A DNA stretch of 5,683 bases from Pseudomonadota bacterium (GCA_014381795.1 JACNKY010000177.1:1-5683); one strand, 5' to 3'. Positions 1 to 5,683 are shown, numbered from the stretch's first letter. The notes: generated by a model not told the origin, from the letters alone. Program-made: numbers and translations.

Positions 1-127
1 TGGAAATTAACAGAGCATTTAAATCACCTTCCTGATAAATCAAGGAGACAAGAATAGGGAACAACATGGCGATGCTGGTGACTAACAGCAGTGTTCCTAT
101 GACGTACGCTATGGAGCGGGAATGCAT
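1..127 (-). CDS. trkH: TrkH-family potassium uptake protein, N-terminal fragment (runs off window)
   Basis: Membrane-embedded K+-translocating subunit of a Trk/Ktr-type uptake system, which normally works with a cytoplasmic TrkA subunit (not in this window). Only the first 42 codons are present; the gene continues past the left edge. The protein begins MHSRSIAYVIGTLL and continues through a hydrophobic stretch (about residues 6-31) ending FPILVSLIYQEGD. This matches the typical TrkH start: a short basic leader (MHxR), the first membrane helix with its PxLVSLIY end, then an acidic/glycine turn. The start is well bounded, because an in-frame TAA lies immediately before the ATG. There is no Shine-Dalgarno motif; the leader is A-rich (AGAAAAAAG). 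The gene lies 41 nt downstream of the 169-aa gene on the same strand, so co-transcription is likely. The family call rests on a short N-terminal match recognised by eye. Confidence 0.72.
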   Translation of the reverse strand, partial: MHSRSIAYVIGTLLLVTSIAMLFPILVSLIYQEGDLNALLIS

Positions 128-168
128 TTACTTTTTTCTGTTCATAATGGTCTTAACTAGACAATTAG

Positions 169-678
169 CTAGTCCTTTTTATCATCTTCTGGGGGAGGTG
201 CTGATTCGACTTCAGGATTGTTTAATACATCCTTTATTACCTGCATAAGATGAACAGAATTACTATCTGAAATAGGGTAATCGAAGACAAGCAGTCCTTT
301 TTTGTCTTCTCCATGCACTAAAGGGTAAACCATAATTTCTTTGGCAAGAATGTTTTTTATCCGATAAAAATCTAGGCTTTTTTGTGAACTGTCAAAATAA
401 GTTTTAAAAATGTTCTCAAAGTGAGCAGTGTCTATCTTCCTCAGACTCCTCCTGACCTCTTCAACGCGTTGTGGCCTAATATGATAGACTAATTCATCCT
501 GAATTGTGCCTGATCCATCAGTTGGATCTTTACGACTAGTGTTGCAGATAACCGCTACACCTTTCGCATAATTAGCAATGGTGTTCCTGAAAAGGGCGTC
601 CATAACATTTTCCCAGTCTTTTCGCAGAACATCGTGAGGATATTCACCTATTATATTTTTTTTGAAAAACAATCCCAT
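169..678 (-). CDS. hypothetical protein, possibly GAF-like, upstream of trkH
   Basis: I do not recognise a named family. It is a soluble 169-aa protein with no signal peptide or membrane segment. An N-terminal region (residues 1-38, with DVLRKDWENVMDALF likely helical) leads into a beta-like stretch GVAVICN (40-46). A charged helical middle follows (70-110, rich in Arg/Lys/Glu), then two hydrophobic strands separated by a turn (IMVYPLVHGEDKKGLLVFDY, 115-134), a short helix (140-153) and an acidic, proline-containing tail (PPPEDDKKD). The pattern 'PLV-turn-GLLVFD' followed by a helix resembles the C-terminal half of GAF sensor domains; this is inference. The ATG is the first in-frame start after the AT-rich divergent gap and lacks a Shine-Dalgarno site. 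It is followed 41 nt later by trkH on the same strand, so it may be a cytosolic partner or regulator of K+ uptake, or simply an operon neighbour. Confidence 0.75.
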   Translation of the reverse strand: MGLFFKKNIIGEYPHDVLRKDWENVMDALFRNTIANYAKGVAVICNTSRKDPTDGSGTIQDELVYHIRPQRVEEVRRSLRKIDTAHFENIFKTYFDSSQKSLDFYRIKNILAKEIMVYPLVHGEDKKGLLVFDYPISDSNSVHLMQVIKDVLNNPEVESAPPPEDDKKD

Positions 679-836
679 AACGTATACAACTAATAATAGT
701 TTTAATATTTATCAGCAAATAAACAACCTTCAAAATCAATTAACCATTCATCTAATTTGTTTAGCTGACACCGTTCATGATAGAGTGGTATTGTAAAGTT
801 ACTTTGGCATTCATTCAACTCAAAAATATTTTCACC
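679..836. other. AT-rich divergent intergenic region
   Basis: This 158-bp gap separates the minus-strand 169-aa gene from the plus-strand acyltransferase gene (ATG at 837), so promoters for both directions should lie here. The sequence is strongly AT-rich. On the minus strand a TATTAT hexamer sits about 15-20 nt upstream of the 169-aa gene's ATG and could be a -10 element, but I could not pair it with a convincing -35 at normal spacing. No tRNA, hairpin or repeat was seen. If the acyltransferase used the upstream in-frame ATG at 777, the gap would shrink to 98 bp. Confidence 0.5.
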
Positions 837-1529
837 ATGCAAGCAGCAAAAACTTCCTGGAAAAAACGTATTCAACACTGGCTGATCACGAGAATACTAG
901 TGGTGCTGATTAGAGTTACCGGAAGTACAACACGAATTCGGCGCCTAAATCATGAAGTATTTAAATCAACTCAGGAGGAATATGGCAGTGTTATAGTTGC
1001 CACTTGGCACCAAAACATATATTTCAGCATCTGGCTTCTGCGTAAACAGGAACTAACTGCCTTAATCAGCAGCAGTGATGACGGTGAGGCAATTTATGAT
1101 GTATTTGCCCACTATCGCTATCAGGCGGTACGGGGATCAACCACCAGAGGTGGAATTCAAGCATTGAAGCAACTGATAAAATTACTCAAGAATAAAACTT
1201 CTGTTGCCATTACTCCGGACGGCCCGCTTGGTCCTCCTGAGAAGATTCAGTCCGGTGTGATTCTGCTTGCAAAATATGCCGGTGTTCCCATTATTCCATG
1301 GCACTATGAAGCCAGTAACAAGTGGAATCTTAATAGTTGGGACAGACACAAAATTCCCAAGCCTTTTTCAAAAATCATCGAAGCATTCGGTGAGCCTTTT
1401 CACGTGCCAAATAATCTACTGACTGAAGATGTACCGGTTTTTTGTGAAAAACTGGAAGCAATTTTGAAAGAACTTGCTCAGAAAACAAATGAAGAAATTT
1501 CAAACAAGAATAAATCGCCAAAAAACTGA
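837..1529 (+). CDS. lysophospholipid acyltransferase family protein (DUF374)
   Basis: Probable membrane-associated acyltransferase of the DUF374 family, related to glycerolipid/LPS acyltransferases; the exact acceptor is unknown. With the ATG at 837 it has 230 residues, normal for the family. A basic N-terminus with one hydrophobic helix (about 12-28) is followed by the hallmark motifs: WHQ (57-59) where PlsC-type enzymes carry HX4D, SSSDDGE (78-84), VRGSTTRGG (98-106), TPDGPLGPP (126-134), GVPIIP (149-154), and SWDRHKIPKPFSK (167-179). The C-terminus is charged. An in-frame ATG at 777 would add 20 residues (MIEWYCKVTL...). I prefer 837 because family members begin with a short basic segment just before the first helix, but neither start has a Shine-Dalgarno motif. 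It stands alone on the plus strand and converges on the DHH gene. Confidence 0.88.
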   Translation: MQAAKTSWKKRIQHWLITRILVVLIRVTGSTTRIRRLNHEVFKSTQEEYGSVIVATWHQNIYFSIWLLRKQELTALISSSDDGEAIYDVFAHYRYQAVRGSTTRGGIQALKQLIKLLKNKTSVAITPDGPLGPPEKIQSGVILLAKYAGVPIIPWHYEASNKWNLNSWDRHKIPKPFSKIIEAFGEPFHVPNNLLTEDVPVFCEKLEAILKELAQKTNEEISNKNKSPKN

Positions 1530-1545
1530 TATCTGCTGCAAACAG

Positions 1546-1575
1546 AAGAAAACTTAAAATTGCTTTTCGAAAGCA
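1546..1575 (-). terminator. possible weak intrinsic terminator at the end of the DHH gene
   Basis: Positions 1561-1566 (TGCTTT) and 1570-1575 (AAAGCA) form a 6-bp perfect inverted repeat with a 3-nt loop. Read on the minus strand the stem is followed by a T-rich stretch (ATTTTAAGTTTTC) that contains the stop codon. The stem is short and low in GC and lies in the last codons of the gene, so it may be a weak terminator or chance. The 24-nt gap between the convergent genes leaves no room for another one. Confidence 0.28.
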
Positions 1576-2504
1576 GCAAAAAAACGATCAACATCTTCCT
1601 GAGCTAACTTGTTTATGCCAGCGGCAGCGCCCCTTCCGCCGCCGGAGAATTTAAGACATAATTTATCTGCACCATACGGCCTGGTAATCGGGGCACGGAC
1701 ACTTACCAGAAACGTACCGTCTGTACGTTCAACCAACAAAGCATGCGCCAATTCAGGTGATTCCCGTGCGAGTTGATTAATGAAAACTCCGGAAAAGCGT
1801 CTGCTCCAAGGTGCATTCGGAAATTGGAAAATCCTGCCTGCAGAGCTTTGCCTCAAATCTTTTTTTTCCTGTGCTTTACGCATATCACTCCGGAAGCCTT
1901 CCCGCAATTGTTTCAACTCTCCAGAAGACTGAATAAATTCAAAAGGATCGGTAAAAGGATGCAGATTCAGATATAAAGTTTCCGGTGAAAAATGTAAATC
2001 AGCTAGCGTTTCACCATATGCATTGTAATTGATTAACTCCCCCAATTCTCGCAATTCTGCAGTTTTTTTCGGATCCAGTTCCAGACTCTCCGCCAGTTGA
2101 AAAGCGGAAGCGTGAAGGTTATCACCAAAAGCAGCAGCTAAGGCCCAGAGACGATATTTACCTGCTAAAAAACGGTCCACCAAAATACTGGTGCAAACTC
2201 CGGGGTTGGTGTCTATGTGTGAATGAAATAGTGGGGATTCCACTAATTCACCTGCAAAGTGGTGGTCAAAATAGTGAATGGTGTTGCCTTGATTCAGTAA
2301 CTGCAGGAGAGGCTCACGGTTGGCATGAGATGAAATATCGAGCACTGTAATCACGCTGTTACTTGCTGATAGTACTTGCTGCAACAATAGGTTGTCTCGC
2401 TTTACTCCGGTGACAAGACGGCTTTTTTGAGGATTGTACAGGCGCAGTTGATGGAGAGCCAATATACCATCTGCATCCCCGTTGAAGATGTCAATGTAAG
2501 GCAT
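1554..2504 (-). CDS. DHH-family phosphoesterase
   Basis: Soluble cytoplasmic metal-dependent phosphoesterase of the DHH superfamily, whose members include RecJ, NrnA and related nanoRNA or cyclic-dinucleotide hydrolases. The substrate here is unknown. The 316 residues carry the full catalytic set: motif I FNGDADG (D10, D12), motif II VLDIS (D56), motif III YFDHHF (D80-H81-H82), a conserved TNPGVCTS segment (99-106), and motif IV FGDN (D128). The C-terminal DHHA1-like substrate-binding domain ends in GGGRGAAAGI (288-297), where Arg replaces the usual His of GGGH. Motif I also lacks the leading His of NrnA-type enzymes, pointing to a separate subfamily. The start has an AGG five nt before the ATG, the nearest thing to a ribosome site in the window. 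It follows the 60-aa gene by 18 nt and so is probably the third gene of an aroC-led operon. Confidence 0.9.
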   Translation of the reverse strand: MPYIDIFNGDADGILALHQLRLYNPQKSRLVTGVKRDNLLLQQVLSASNSVITVLDISSHANREPLLQLLNQGNTIHYFDHHFAGELVESPLFHSHIDTNPGVCTSILVDRFLAGKYRLWALAAAFGDNLHASAFQLAESLELDPKKTAELRELGELINYNAYGETLADLHFSPETLYLNLHPFTDPFEFIQSSGELKQLREGFRSDMRKAQEKKDLRQSSAGRIFQFPNAPWSRRFSGVFINQLARESPELAHALLVERTDGTFLVSVRAPITRPYGADKLCLKFSGGGRGAAAGINKLAQEDVDRFFAAFEKQF

Positions 2505-2522
2505 GGCGGCCTGACCGGTTCA

Positions 2523-2705
2523 TCAATTGATGAAAATGATTTGCGCGGTTACGAAGGCAAAAAAAAGGAGGACTCCTATTACTGCTATAGATCCTGGAGT
2601 GATAAATCTATCTTCCGAATTTCCACCAAGAGAATTTAGGCGGTTGGAACTTGACGGACGTATAGTTTTTGCTGACACTTTCTTGGCTTTAATTTTGGGC
2701 GGCAT
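2523..2705 (-). CDS. small C-terminally anchored membrane protein (60 aa)
   Basis: Not recognised with certainty. The predicted 60-residue protein has a lysine-rich, flexible N-terminus (MPPKIKAKKVSAKTIRPSSS), a polar linker with GGNSEDR, then FITPG and one hydrophobic segment (about residues 37-58, SIAVIGVLLFFAFVTAQIIF) at the extreme C-terminus. That organisation, including a Pro just before the helix, resembles Sec61-beta/SecG-type translocon subunits and other tail-anchored proteins; the resemblance is in layout, not in a diagnostic motif. The start chosen is the ATG at 2705; a TTG directly before it would add one residue. It sits 112 nt after aroC and 18 nt before the DHH gene, same strand. 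A plus-strand open frame overlaps it (2527-2796), but the ordered basic-then-hydrophobic layout and the operon position favour the minus strand. Confidence 0.6.
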   Translation of the reverse strand: MPPKIKAKKVSAKTIRPSSSNRLNSLGGNSEDRFITPGSIAVIGVLLFFAFVTAQIIFIN

Positions 2706-2739
2706 CAATCTAATGCTTAATTGTTGTTTTTTCTACAGG

Positions 2740-2774
2740 TGGTTCTATATTTTAAGTTTGCAAAAAAAGAACCA
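2740..2774. repeat. inverted repeat between aroC and the 60-aa gene
   Basis: TGGTTCT (2740-2746) pairs with AGAACCA (2768-2774), a perfect 7-bp stem around a 21-nt AT-rich loop in which TTTT and AAAA tracts could extend the pairing. Neither side is followed by a clear T-run, so it is not a textbook terminator. It may be a processing or attenuation hairpin in the 112-nt spacer, or an operator. Confidence 0.35.
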
Positions 2775-2817
2775 ACTTCACACATATACAGAATAAAAAA
2801 TTTAGCCGCAAAAAACC

Positions 2818-3897
2818 TTAAATCTGTGTTTTCTGATTGCGCAAATGATGATCAACTAAAACCAAATTAATCATCGCCTCAACCATTGGCACCGCACGTG
2901 GCAAAACGCAAGGATCGTGACGGCCTTTGGCTTTCAGTTTCACTTCCCGACCGTCTCTGTTTACCGTGTACTGCTCAAAGTTTATCGTGGCGGTTGGTTT
3001 GAAAGCAATTCTCAAATCAATATCCTCTCCGTTGGATATTCCACCCTGAATTCCTCCGGAACGATTTGTACTTGTCCTGATATTCCCTTCACGAATGACA
3101 AACGCATCGTTATGTTCTGAACCTTTGAGTGTCACAGAATCGAAACCAAGACCAAATTCCACCCCTCTTGTAGCAGGCAGAGACATCAAGGCTTTTGCTA
3201 AATCCGCGGTCAGTTTATCAAATACCGGTTCTCCTAATCCGACCGGGACATTGCGGACAACCGCTCGAATGATTCCACCAGCACTGTCTCCGGATTTCCG
3301 GACTTCATGAATACGTTCGATCATCGCAAAGGATGCTTCCGGATCCGGACAACGTACAATGCTCGCATCGATCTGATTTTCGCTGACAGTATGTTTATCT
3401 ACAGAAGATTTTATTTCATGGATTTGCTCCACCCAAGCAATCGTCTGAATTTTGTCCCAGTGGTGCAGCAGTTTTTTTGCAACTGCTCCAGCAGCTACTC
3501 TTCCTACAGTTTCACGCGCACTCGAGCGTCCACCTCCCATCCAGTCTCTAAAACCATATTTCTGTTCAAAAGTATAATCCGCGTGGCTGGGTCTGTACAA
3601 ATCCTTGAGGTGATCATAAGCATGCGATTTTGCGTCTTGATTAGAGACCATCACAGAAATTGCCGTGCCTGTGGTACGTCCCTCAAAAACTCCGGAAAGA
3701 ATCCTAGCGGTATCGCTTTCCTTACGCTGTGTCGTTATTTTGCTTTGCCCCGGACGCCTCCTGTCAAGCTCATATTGCAGATCCTCTTCACTCAGCGGAA
3801 GTCCAGAAGGGCAGCCGTCAATTACTACCCCAACTCCTCCACCATGGGATTCGCCCCAGGTAGTGATTCGAAATAATTGTCCAAAACTGTCGCCCAT
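2818..3897 (-). CDS. aroC: chorismate synthase
   Basis: Converts 5-enolpyruvylshikimate-3-phosphate to chorismate, the last step of the shikimate pathway, using reduced FMN; a cytosolic homotetramer in characterised members. The 359 residues are full length. All three family signatures are visible: [14 protein letters not shown] near the N-terminus (catalytic His18), [18 protein letters not shown] (121-138), and [17 protein letters not shown] (326-342). The second active-site His is H105 in RPSHADYT, with Ser in place of the Gly of the RPGHAD form; that variant is common in the long (AroC, not AroF-short) type. FMN and substrate-binding arginines are present in ELDRRRPGQ (43-51). Starting at [19 protein letters not shown] is standard for the family. 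No Shine-Dalgarno motif precedes it (AAGCTAAAA). It heads a minus-strand cluster with the 60-aa membrane protein and the DHH phosphoesterase. Confidence 0.98.
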   Translation of the reverse strand: MGDSFGQLFRITTWGESHGGGVGVVIDGCPSGLPLSEEDLQYELDRRRPGQSKITTQRKESDTARILSGVFEGRTTGTAISVMVSNQDAKSHAYDHLKDLYRPSHADYTFEQKYGFRDWMGGGRSSARETVGRVAAGAVAKKLLHHWDKIQTIAWVEQIHEIKSSVDKHTVSENQIDASIVRCPDPEASFAMIERIHEVRKSGDSAGGIIRAVVRNVPVGLGEPVFDKLTADLAKALMSLPATRGVEFGLGFDSVTLKGSEHNDAFVIREGNIRTSTNRSGGIQGGISNGEDIDLRIAFKPTATINFEQYTVNRDGREVKLKAKGRHDPCVLPRAVPMVEAMINLVLVDHHLRNQKTQI

Positions 3898-4091
3898 TTT
3901 TAGCTTATTTTGATTAGCTTACTTAATTTTGCTCGTATTAAAGTCCTGTCAGCATAACCATTTAACGTTCAAGGTGCAAGAAACTTGGTTGCCTAATCTT
4001 GCAATTTAGAGCTATGAACACTAGACTGATGCTGAATTATTTTACGTTTTAATTAATCAGGAAACGGTAGATTTAAAAACAGTCCCGCAAA
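3898..4091. other. divergent promoter region between aroC and the ATP synthase cluster
   Basis: This 194-bp non-coding gap must hold promoters for aroC (minus) and the atp genes (plus). It contains nested inverted repeats: CAAG-AAA-CTTG (3977-3987) and TGCAAG (3975-3980) facing CTTGCA (3998-4003), just upstream of or overlapping a candidate -35. A 12-codon open frame from the ATG at 4014 has no ribosome site and is ignored. No tRNA or riboswitch was recognised. Confidence 0.55.
3999..4027 (+). promoter_or_regulatory. candidate sigma-70-like promoter for the atp cluster
   Basis: TTGCAA (3999-4004) and TAGACT (4022-4027) match the -35 and -10 consensus at 4 of 6 positions each, with the ideal 17-nt spacer, about 65 nt upstream of the first atp gene. 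An inverted-repeat arm (CTTGCA) overlaps the -35. Such matches arise by chance in AT-rich DNA, so this is a weak call. Confidence 0.25.
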
Positions 4092-4328
4092 ATGACACAA
4101 CTTCACAAATCAGGTCCAAAATGGGTCATGTACAGTTCCATGGGTTTAGAGCTAGGCTTGTCTGTTGTAGTGGGTTTTCTGATAGGTAGCTGGCTCGATG
4201 AGTGGTTAGCAACAGAACCCTGGTTTTTACTGGTCTTTGGAATTGCAGGAATCGTGGCAGGATACAGGAGCATTTTTCGTCTGGTAAAACGTGTTCAAGC
4301 TGATTCTGAATCTGAGTTGGACAACTAA
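4092..4328 (+). CDS. atpZ: AtpZ/AtpI-like ATP synthase accessory protein (ATPase gene 1 family)
   Basis: Small inner-membrane protein of the AtpZ type (PF09527-like). In other bacteria it works with AtpI in c-ring assembly and may conduct Mg2+/Ca2+. The 78 residues form two membrane helices (about 15-35 and 43-61). Family hallmarks are the Gly-rich first helix (GLELGLSVVVGFLIG), the turn GSWLDEWLATEPWF (32-45), where the acidic Asp and the Pro-Trp-Phe that opens helix 2 are conserved, and the exit AGYRSIFRLVKR (56-67). The tail is acidic (DSESELDN). It is the first gene of the cluster, 25 nt before atpI, and that position before atpI-atpB is what the family usually occupies. No Shine-Dalgarno sequence is present (GTCCCGCAAAATG). 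Confidence 0.88.
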   Translation: MTQLHKSGPKWVMYSSMGLELGLSVVVGFLIGSWLDEWLATEPWFLLVFGIAGIVAGYRSIFRLVKRVQADSESELDN

Positions 4329-4353
4329 ACCATCTCTACAACCTGAAAAAAGT

Positions 4354-4872
4354 ATGCAGCCTGTGGACGAAGAAAAATCAAATCTTGACTCAAAGTCAGT
4401 GGAATCAACAGATATCCTTGGAAAAATAGAGCCCTTAAATCAAGCTGGTGCTGCTATTTCAACCGATTCTGAAGTTCCTGAAGACTTAGTTTCAACGGAA
4501 GTAGCCGGCCAAATCAAGCAGGCATATTTTTTTAGAAATCTGCTTTTCGCTGCCAGTATCATCTTAGTTGCAGGAACAGCAATATTTAGTCTTGACCTTT
4601 TGCCTTCTGTTCTGTTAGGATGCGGGGTTATAGGATTTAACTATTTATTAACTATGCAGTTTGTCCGGAAGCTGTTACAGGAGGGAAAATTACAAACACT
4701 TGATTTGCTGTTTTCTTTCACTAAATTCGGAATTACTATAATAATATTGTTTGTCGCAATGCAGTATTTTGATCTTTCACCGGGAGGTCTTTTGATCGGC
4801 CTTTCTAATATTGCGCTCGCTGTCATCATTTATTCTTTTTTCAGGGTAATGCGCCCTCAAAAATCTGTATAA
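4354..4872 (+). CDS. atpI: ATP synthase subunit I (AtpI-like)
   Basis: Four-helix inner-membrane protein that in related systems helps assemble the c-ring of F1F0 ATP synthase. With the ATG at 4354 it has 172 residues. Helices lie at about 62-80, 83-103, 118-137 and 144-164, with GVIGFNYLLTMQFVRKLLQEGK between helices 2 and 3 and FGITIIILF...LLIGLSNIALAVI at the end, matching the ATP-synt_I family pattern. An acidic, probably cytoplasmic extension of about 55 residues (rich in Asp/Glu/Ser) precedes the first helix and makes it longer than the usual 120-130 aa. A GTG at 4291 would add 21 residues and overlap atpZ by 38 nt; I prefer the ATG, which leaves a 25-nt gap and an A-rich leader. It lies 22 nt before atpB. 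Confidence 0.82.
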   Translation: MQPVDEEKSNLDSKSVESTDILGKIEPLNQAGAAISTDSEVPEDLVSTEVAGQIKQAYFFRNLLFAASIILVAGTAIFSLDLLPSVLLGCGVIGFNYLLTMQFVRKLLQEGKLQTLDLLFSFTKFGITIIILFVAMQYFDLSPGGLLIGLSNIALAVIIYSFFRVMRPQKSV

Positions 4873-4894
4873 GTCATTCAACAAAAACTATAGA

Positions 4895-5671
4895 ATGAAC
4901 AAGAGACTTGCACTAATCAGCATTTTTTTACTGACAGCCGCCCCAGTTTTTGCAGCAGAGGGATTCACCTGGGCTCACTTTTTATTTAGCGGATTAGAAC
5001 AACCGCTGGTAGATCTCGGTATTGATCCGGTTCCATTTCTGGACTTGCTGATAGTAGCTTTTTTTCTGATTGTGTTCGCATATTTTGCAGGTAGACCTTT
5101 TAGACAAACTGATTTACTGGAACCTTCAGGCAAGGCCAATTTTTCCAATTTTGCAGAAGTTATAGTGAGTGCAATTCTGAATTTTTTAAGCGGAACCATC
5201 CGCCATGGAGTTGGAGCACGGCCCATTCTACCATTACTTGGCACATATGGATTATTTATTTTGTTGCTGAATCTTATCGGTCTGGTGCCTGGATTTAATC
5301 CACCTACAGATCAGTTTAACGTTACCATTGCCTTTGCCTTGATCATTTTTCTAATGACTCATGTTTTAGGTATTCGTCAGCATGGAGCCGGTTACATAAA
5401 ACAGTTTCTGGGCCCCATGCCGTTACTTGCACCGCTGATGCTGCCGATTGAAATCGTCAGTCATTGTGTGCGCCCGCTTTCCCTTTCGATCAGGCTGTTT
5501 GGGAATATGACAGGAGATCATAAAGTAGTTTTGATTTTCACGTCAATTTTGGCCGTCGGCCTACCCATTCCGTTTATGGGATTGGGAATTTTGGTGTCAG
5601 TTTTACAAGCGTTTGTGTTTGTGTTGCTGTCTGCCATTTATTTTGAACTCGCAATGAGTGAAGCTCACTGA
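4895..5671 (+). CDS. atpB: F1F0 ATP synthase subunit a
   Basis: Inner-membrane stator subunit that forms the proton half-channels against the c-ring. The 258 residues begin with a signal-peptide-like stretch (MNKRLALISIFLLTAAPVFAAEG, possible cleavage near A20/A21), then an amphipathic segment and about five further membrane helices. The essential Arg is R200 in LSIRLFGNM (E. coli Arg210), and Q238 in VLQAF corresponds to E. coli Gln252. The position of E. coli Glu219 is His209 (NMTGDHKV) and that of His245 is Gly231, a known kind of covariation of the polar channel residues. PPTDQFNVTIAFALIIFLMTHVLGIRQHG (136-164) is typical of deltaproteobacteria-like subunit a, and the C-terminus YFELAMSEAH is complete. 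It lies 22 nt after atpI without a ribosome site and would be followed by atpE beyond the window. Confidence 0.97.
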   Translation: MNKRLALISIFLLTAAPVFAAEGFTWAHFLFSGLEQPLVDLGIDPVPFLDLLIVAFFLIVFAYFAGRPFRQTDLLEPSGKANFSNFAEVIVSAILNFLSGTIRHGVGARPILPLLGTYGLFILLLNLIGLVPGFNPPTDQFNVTIAFALIIFLMTHVLGIRQHGAGYIKQFLGPMPLLAPLMLPIEIVSHCVRPLSLSIRLFGNMTGDHKVVLIFTSILAVGLPIPFMGLGILVSVLQAFVFVLLSAIYFELAMSEAH

Positions 5672-5683
5672 TTGCGCTGATTT

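Noticed and set aside
156..173. Inverted repeat ACTAG...CTAGT at the end of the 169-aa gene
   Set aside because: Only 5 bp, AT-rich, not followed by a T-run in a useful position; likely chance.
66..248. A 60-aa plus-strand frame at the left edge
   Set aside because: It overlaps the opposite-strand TrkH start and the end of the 169-aa gene; the minus-strand reading gives a recognisable TrkH N-terminus.
2500..2510. Kozak-like GCCGCCATG at the DHH start
   Set aside because: Eukaryotic-style context is coincidental; the gene set and operon layout are bacterial.
2527..2796. An 89-aa plus-strand frame opposite the 60-aa membrane gene
   Set aside because: No ribosome site, no family, and its composition looks like the complement of the minus-strand gene; the operon position favours the minus strand. 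Not fully excluded.
3307..3876. A 189-aa open frame on the plus strand
   Set aside because: It lies entirely antisense to aroC, whose protein is unmistakable; composition is low-quality (Ser/Arg/Cys-rich) with no domain.
4014..4052. A 12-codon open frame (MNTRLMLNYFTF) upstream of atpZ
   Set aside because: No ribosome site, no stalling-type motif or repeated codons, and such frames are frequent by chance in AT-rich gaps.

Overview
This is an AT-leaning window from what looks like an ordinary Gram-negative bacterial chromosome. It holds nine protein genes, closely packed, with no mobile element, CRISPR array, tRNA or rRNA that I can see. The gene set (TrkH, a DUF374-type acyltransferase typical of Gram-negative envelopes, AroC, and AtpZ-AtpI-AtpB) suggests a proteobacterial or deltaproteobacteria-like lineage. 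Candidates include SAR324-like or other marine uncultured groups, but this placement is an inference I cannot test here.

Layout. The left edge (minus strand) carries the first 42 codons of a TrkH-type potassium transporter, preceded by an unrecognised 169-aa protein that may be GAF-like. A divergent AT-rich gap separates these from a plus-strand lysophospholipid acyltransferase-like gene (DUF374). That gene converges, with a 24-nt gap, on a minus-strand cluster which in transcription order is aroC (chorismate synthase), a 60-aa single-membrane-span protein, and a DHH-family phosphoesterase. A 194-bp divergent region then leads into a plus-strand ATP synthase cluster: atpZ-like, atpI-like and atpB (subunit a). 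atpB ends 12 nt before the window edge, and atpE/atpF would be expected next.

Function. The right third encodes the start of the F0 part of the F1F0 ATP synthase with its two assembly or accessory membrane proteins. The middle combines the last common step of aromatic amino-acid synthesis with a nucleic-acid or nucleotide phosphoesterase of unknown substrate and a small membrane protein. The left part concerns K+ uptake and envelope lipid acylation.

I do not see a clear novel system. The most useful leads are: (1) a window-wide absence of Shine-Dalgarno motifs before essentially every start; (2) the small C-terminally anchored membrane protein between aroC and the DHH gene, overall reminiscent of Sec61-beta/SecG; (3) the unrecognised gene in front of trkH; and (4) features of AtpB and AtpI (a signal-peptide-like N-terminus, swapped polar residues around the essential Arg, and an acidic N-terminal extension). 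The trkH fragment, the start sites and the 60-aa gene are all easy to miss with automatic calling.
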